From positions 6,759,107 through 6,823,106 of the forward strand of contig NC_069084.1 of NCBI RefSeq assembly GCF_947172395.1: DNA of 64,000 nucleotides, read 5' to 3'. Below are positions 58,745-64,000 of the stretch, one piece after another. The notes beneath the pieces are model-generated. The model did no database searches, was not told the DNA's origin, and worked only from the letters and a program-made list of their open reading frames with translations. Source of the DNA: Bicyclus anynana (lineage: Eukaryota > Arthropoda > Insecta > Lepidoptera > Nymphalidae). A program made the translations under genes and the position numbers. Positions within the stretch are counted from its first letter, which is position 1; each line of letters begins with the position of its first letter.

Positions 58745-59021
58745 CTAATTTCTCTTTATTTTAACTTTTAAGCCCTTTAGTGACATTGCATATCGAATCG
58801 CAAATATAACACCTATTACAATAACTAGTGCTACAGTAAATATAAATACTACAACATCCACCGCATAATATTCCGTCCAGTGCATATGCGCGGCGGCGGC
58901 ACGTAGATGCGTCGCTCCGCCGTGCCGCAGCACGTACTCCGTCCACCACACGGCACGCTCCAGCGGCGTCTGAGGTTGATCGCGCATTATGTTATGCAGT
59001 TTGACTACGTTTTCACGGTAA
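58745..59021 (-). CDS. UGT copy 5, exon 4
   Basis: 277 bp; acceptor TTTTCAG|TTACCG to TAA. RAAAAHMHW shared with copy 1; span and tail nearly shared with copy 4: a mosaic. Confidence 0.88.
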
Positions 59022-62000
59022 CTGAAAAATTAAAAGGAATGTAAAAATAATCACCACATTTTTCATTCATCTATAATATTTTTTTAGTATTTTCTAAACG
59101 TCTATTTTAATGTCGGCCTGAATCAAAAGCATGTATCATCATCACTAAATGCCCATGTTCGGCTTACTGTCTCGTTTCAGAATGAAAGGCTAAAAGTTCA
59201 CCACGCTGGCCCGATGCGGATTGACAGACTTCACACACGTTAAGAATTAGGAACATTCTCGGGTTTGCAGGTTTCTTAGCAATGTTTTTCCTTCACCATT
59301 TGAGACAAGTGATATTTAGTTTCTTAAAATGCGTATAACTGAAAAGTTGGAGGTCATACCCCGGACCGGATTTGAATCTACGCTCTTCGAATTGAAGGCA
59401 GAGGTCATATCTACTGGGCTATCACGGACTCACTGGCACAAAGTATGTATACTTAGTGCAGAAAAATGTCTGGCCTTCAAACGTTTATGTTTGTGCCATA
59501 AGAGCATATTTCCAATCTGGCCTATCATAATTATCAACCTACTAGCGGACGCCCGCGACTTCGTTTGCGAATAATTAGTGTAAGTTTTCGTCTCCATTAT
59601 TTTATGTATCACTAGTGGATTAACTGTGGATTTTCCGGGATAATATCTTAATAAAATCTTTTTTTCATTCAAAGTGAAATTCGCAGAACAAGGAAGGAAC
59701 AAAATATTGCCTTTATTTTTGTAATTAGTGTGATTACATTTTAACGATAGTCAATGAACCATGAACCATCATACATAATGATAACTTGAGAAAAAAATCA
59801 GCCGATATCATTAACATAAAAAAGTACCCACTTATTAAACATTATCGTATAAGTTAAAACATTAACTAAAAAGCGAAAAATAACATCCTTATTATGTTTA
59901 TTGAAGTCGGTAGGTTTAATTATTTTTGTAGCGTCTTTCTCTCATATTTCCATTTCATCTAGAATGAAATGAAAAACATCATCACTTATATTAACCGACT
60001 TCAAAAAAAGGAGAAGGTTCTCAATGCGACGCGTATGATTTTTTTTAATGTTTGTTACCTCAGAACTTCGTCATTTCTTAACCAATTTTGATTTTTTTTT
60101 TTGTTTGAAAGTGTATACTCCTGAAGTGATTTCATTGTCACCATATCAGGATCTGATGATGGAATCCTGGAGAAATCGAGGGAAACTTTAAAAAATTGTA
60201 ATGACAACTATAGCGAGTCGATCTGATAATGGAGTCGAAACACACACGAGGGAACTCTTTAACGGTTTACAACAGAGGGTATATGGAGTTTATAGGAGAG
60301 GGTATATGGAGCTCAGACGCACCATGGTCCAAGCTGCAGCAATCTTGGTTAGCGGACTTAGTCATTTCCAGACTGAAAATCAGCGCTTCATGCCCTATTT
60401 TAAAACATCATATATAGCATTATGTTGTTGTTGTTGGGGCCATTTCCTGCGTTATACCACACATTGCAGGATATTGTATTAGATATATTGGAGATATTAT
60501 GATATGTGGCATAGTGTTGAAATAAATTTGTTTCTTACTTACTCATGTTCCGACGTCACACAGCCTAATCACTGCAACAACGAAACAATTCTTCCAAACC
60601 TGGACTGAAAAGTACTTCGTCTACTATAACTTACGTTTCGTCCTGAATAATCGTTTCTATAGCATTTTTAAAATCAGCTTCAGTAATAGATCCCAGGCGG
60701 AGGTATATTCCAATTTTGAATTTCACATATTGTTCAGCATTAAACCATTGATCTCCCAGAATGGGCATTACAATTAATGGTACTCCTGCCGTTAGAGCTT
60801 CATCGGTAGACTGTAGACCTCCTTGCGTTATGAAAAGTTTCACTTTTGGATGCTCTAAAAGAAAATCATCATAAATTTTCAAATATATACTGACTACACA
60901 GTCATTATTTTTATTTCTTTGAATTTCTGGCTTAATAACTCTTTAGAGCCCATTTTTTAAATAGCACGAATGGCTCTCTTCTGCAGTACAAATTCACTAT
61001 CAATATCAGCAATATTACCCGACAGTACAATAACACAAGTATACCAGTGTCTTTGTCAGTCATATGAAGAATTTATTAACCTCTGGTTAACATATGCTCT
61101 GGAGTACATTTTTTTTCCTCCGTCTCCTATAAAAATGATTGAGGTGTCATTCAATTCAGTATTGAATGTTGATAGATTTTAAAAAATAGAAGGCCCGCTC
61201 GCAAAAATTGCAAAAGCTATAAGCAATTAACTAAAAATAAAAAAAGGTTTCGGTTTTTGACTTATACCTCAAAAACTATTTAAGTTATTTTTTAATATTT
61301 TTTAAAAAAATTAAAATATCTGAGTACCCTTCGCAGCGGCGACATGCCCGTGCTTCAGTATTCTCACATGAACGCGGGTGAAACTGCAGGACGTCGGCTA
61401 GTTCAATATAGAAGCGAAAACAGGAAGTATTGAAACCACTTCATGTAGGTACATATTTGAATATTGGCAGAAAGATAGCTAATAGACAGTAGATGTCAGC
61501 TAAAAAAGTTAATCAAGAAAAACTTGAACTGTCTTTCAATACATCAATCTATTCTAAAAGTTCGATCTAATACAGGTACAACTTGGAAAATTTAAATAAA
61601 TACCTTAATTCAACTGAATACTCGTAATAACTGAGACGAATATCTTAGCATTCCATAGATTCACCGTACGGGTGCCGGGTCCATCGCGTGGTAGAGAGAA
61701 AAACTCCGAGCAGAGTCCTGAACTTGTGACTACAGGTTGTAGGGTTAAGGATATCATTAAAATTACTTGTACTTACTCAGTAAGTCTGATTGTGGTAACC
61801 ATTTCGAAATTTTAACATTTTTTGACCGATTAGGCAAGTCTTCTGTATCCCATTTCCATATAATGTCATAGGGCAGTTGAGAGAATACTTTTGTGAATAT
61901 ATTTAGTGTTTCGACCGGTAACAGAGATGGTCTAGCATTCGTTCCAAAGCTCATGTATATTACGCCATTTTTAGAGGAGTCAAGATACGTTTTGATGTCC

Positions 62001-64000
62001 TGAAAAAACGGTAATCCATAGTTACATTATATATTCGAAAAAGATTTTGTTTGTTTGTATTCACGACTAAACTACTGAACCTATTTTAAAAAATATTTCA
62101 CTAATAAAAAACTAAATTATGGGAGAGTAATATAGGTTATAACATGAATCCCGTAAAAATACGGGGACGGAATGTATTATAAAACATTATATAACTCATT
62201 TATTTCTTCACAACGCAGTTGTAATTATTTAAATGAATTATAATCATTATAAATTATTGAACAGTAAATAACTAGTACATAGTTATTTATAATTATTAGA
62301 ATCAATAAATACTAATTACTGGAAAAAATAAGAAAACGACAAAAACAAAGATGATACAATTAAAAGACAGCCCTTCTTGCCGCTAACACGGGAGTGGGTT
62401 CGATTCCCATAACTGGAAAATATTTGTGTGATGAACATCATCATCATTAATAACAACTCATATTTGGCTCACTGTTACGCACGAGTCTCCGCAGAATGCC
62501 AGTGCATCGCGCTGGCCTAGTTGGCCAATTTGCAAACTACACATACATAGCGTAATATTTACGGGACGCCCTGTATATTTTACTTACTACGTGATTTTTT
62601 TTACGTATCCATAATCAACTGCTTAGCCGGTATAGGTTGGGGACACTTGAGTCCAACAAAAATTAGCTCTTAAAAGCTTAATATTTTACGAATGGATCTT
62701 TAATTCGTAAAATGTTTGTAGAAAATTCCTCATATCAAAGAACTATCCAACGATACCCCATATTATTAAATAAACGAGTAAAAAAATCCCCACTTTACAT
62801 GTATTTTGCGACTTTGTTCACATTTTTAATGTTCACACTCATGCTACGAGTATATGACAGCTTTTTAGTAGTAATCGTCTCTGCGCTATACCGCGGACAG
62901 ACGGACGGACGGACGTATATCGTCCGATTTAATGAAACTACTAGTAAGCCAAACCTAAAATCAATGTTTCAAGCGAAACTTGGGGAAACCGTACAATTCA
63001 ATGAAATTGATCATTTAACCAAGGTGGTGGAAAAGGGGGTACAAATAGAACTGAAAACGTATATATATATATACGTTTTCAGTTCTATTTGGTATATTAT
63101 TTTACCTAGTCTACGATTTTTTAAAAATCTGATGAGGGAAGTTAATCAAAAAAATTACGTTGAAAATTTTATATTTTTTTATTGTATAGCCGCAAGTCAA
63201 GGTGAATATTATGTCATTTACTTCTTATCACTGTTAAATAACAGATGAGTGTATATATTTCTAATCTCGCACCAGTGTGAAAATCCGTTTAAAAGTTGCT
63301 TATATAAACAAGAACCGACAGATTAACCTTAATAAAAAATATTTTATTTATTAATCTTCTACATTTAGAAATTGATCTTTATTTTGCTATAAAATTTTAA
63401 ATTTTAAAATTAGATTAGGATAGTATTGTCATAATATTATCTAGTTATTATTTATTTGATATAATAATCAAGTATTACCTTTGGCAAATCCTTGTCAGGG
63501 TTTTGATGAATACCACCCAAGTATATTATGTTAGGAGGTACGGGTCTATTGAGATCCCATATTGGATTAACATTGAGATATATTAAATGCACATGTTTTT
63601 TCAACTCACTTAGACTAGGTGTATTTGGACCAAATATACTTCTCACAACTTTGTTTTCTGTTTTTTCACGATCTACGGGTACTTTGTTATATTTATATAC
63701 ACTATATCCATCATGAATTTTTTCCCAAAATGTCAGGTTGTGTATTTTCTCACGCAACGGTAAAGGATACCAGAGATAATTCGTGGAGGCCCCTGTATCT
63801 TCAAATGTTCCTACGACGCCTCCAAATGAACTGAATTCTATCATTGGCACTTTGTATCGATGGCCGTAAGCTAAGGCTGGTCTCACACAAGCTTCAACAA
63901 ACAATAAATCAAAACCTTTTTCCTTATCATTGATAAGTTTTTGAACCTCCTCAGATTTAGTTTGTGCTACAAAGACGTATAATAATATATCCATAAACAA
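58745..64000 (-). CDS. UGT33: UDP-glycosyltransferase, UGT33-like, cluster copy 5 (5' end outside window)
   Basis: Visible exons 64000-63479 (partial), 61999-61777, 60854-60635 and 59021-58745 encode the last 413 aa; about 101 N-terminal residues, including the signal peptide and the catalytic His region, lie beyond the right edge. Asp partner (GFDLLF), UGT signature, GDQWFNAEQY, span and KIKRN tail are present. This is the most diverged copy in exons 1-3 (for example HPKVKLF, MPILGDQ, LRLGSITEADF), yet exon 4 is almost the same as in copies 1 and 4. Introns of 1479, 922 and 1613 bp carry a 50 bp perfect palindrome, SINE and Helitron pieces. Confidence 0.88.
59137..59432 (-). mobile_element. 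SINE family A in intron 3 of UGT copy 5
   Basis: Complete reverse copy with ATCATCATC tail at 59137, body and head (GGGCTATCACGG) at 59432. Confidence 0.8.
59542..59733 (-). mobile_element. Helitron in intron 3 of UGT copy 5
   Basis: Starts TCACACTAATTACAAAAATAAAGG at 59733 and ends CGCGGGCGTCCGCTAG at 59542; internal deletion. Confidence 0.7.
59985..60190 (-). repeat. dispersed AAGTCGGTT repeat
   Basis: AACCGACTTCAAAAAAAGGAGAAGG ... ATCAGGATCTGATGATGGAATCCTGGAGAAATCGAGGG. Diverged plus-strand relatives at 200-395 and 39940-40140. Confidence 0.55.
60355..60540 (+). repeat. LINE 3'-UTR-like repeat in intron 3 of UGT copy 5
   Basis: Shares CTGAAAATCAGCGCTTCA, TAGCATTATG, CACACATTGCAGGATATTGT and GATATGTGGCATAGTGTTGAAATAAA with 27328-27525. 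Confidence 0.6.
60635..60854 (-). CDS. UGT copy 5, exon 3
   Basis: 220 bp; acceptor TTTTAG|AGCAT, donor GAAAC|GTAAGT. Signature intact. Confidence 0.88.
61777..61999 (-). CDS. UGT copy 5, exon 2
   Basis: 223 bp; acceptor TTTCAG|GACATC, donor CTGA|GTAAGT. KWDTEDLPNRSKNVK is specific to this copy. Confidence 0.88.
62367..62434 (+). mobile_element. SINE fragment (tRNA-like head)
   Basis: GCCCTTCTTGCCGCTAACACGGGAGTGGGTTCGATTCCCATAACTGG: B-box and flank only, running into a reverse SINE family A tail. Confidence 0.45.
62435..62545 (-). mobile_element. SINE family A, 3' fragment in intron 1 of UGT copy 5
   Basis: CATCATCATCATT tail then GGCTCACTGTTACGCACGAGTCTCC; truncated before the body. Confidence 0.6.
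63042..63091. repeat. 50 bp perfect palindrome in intron 1 of UGT copy 5
   Basis: CAAATAGAACTGAAAACGT, an AT-alternating centre, and the exact reverse. No spacer and no mismatch. Confidence 0.85.
63479..64000 (-). CDS. UGT copy 5, exon 1 (partial)
   Basis: 522 bp in frame from the window edge to donor CCAAAG|GTAATA. Reads YGHRYKVPMIEFSSFGG where copies 1-4 have NVPIIEFSSLG. Confidence 0.88.

Overview
The window looks like nuclear DNA of a moth or butterfly (Lepidoptera). Three things point there: short multi-exon UDP-glycosyltransferase genes of the lepidopteran UGT33 type with phase 0/1/2 introns, an AT-rich background, and a repeat set typical of Lepidoptera (tRNA-derived SINEs with GAT-repeat tails, RTE and Jockey LINEs, and many small Helitrons ending in a hairpin plus CTAG). 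The species cannot be named from the sequence.

Left part (1-26996): no convincing host gene. It is a mosaic of mobile elements: Helitron copies, several SINE families, foldback elements/MITEs, one nearly full-length RTE-clade retrotransposon (about 7918-11162, minus strand, APE and RT domains intact but separated by a frameshift), LINE 3' fragments and dispersed inverted repeats. A weak candidate promoter plus non-coding exon lies near 24165-24231.

Right part (26997-64000): five tandem UDP-glycosyltransferase genes, all on the minus strand, each with the same four coding exons (825, 223, 220 and 274-286 bp). Copies 1-4 are complete (517, 513, 515 and 514 aa). Copy 5 loses about its first 101 residues beyond the right edge, so the cluster continues there. 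The proteins are predicted type I ER-membrane enzymes: N-terminal signal peptide, lumenal acceptor-binding half (exon 1, catalytic His and Asp), lumenal UDP-sugar-binding half (exons 2-4), one C-terminal membrane span and a short tail ending in KxKxx. They should conjugate sugars to small lipophilic compounds such as plant allelochemicals, pigments, hormones or insecticides.

The genes differ in size because of mobile elements in introns and spacers. Introns 1 of copies 3 and 4 each hold an almost identical 3.2-3.3 kb Helitron with a GC-rich, hairpin-forming satellite array. Introns 2 of copies 2 and 3 hold MITEs lying within 10-35 bp of a splice site. Copies 2, 3 and 4 share diverged flanking DNA and look like recent serial duplicates. 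The first ~160 bp of exon 4 is almost identical in all five genes, which suggests ongoing gene conversion.
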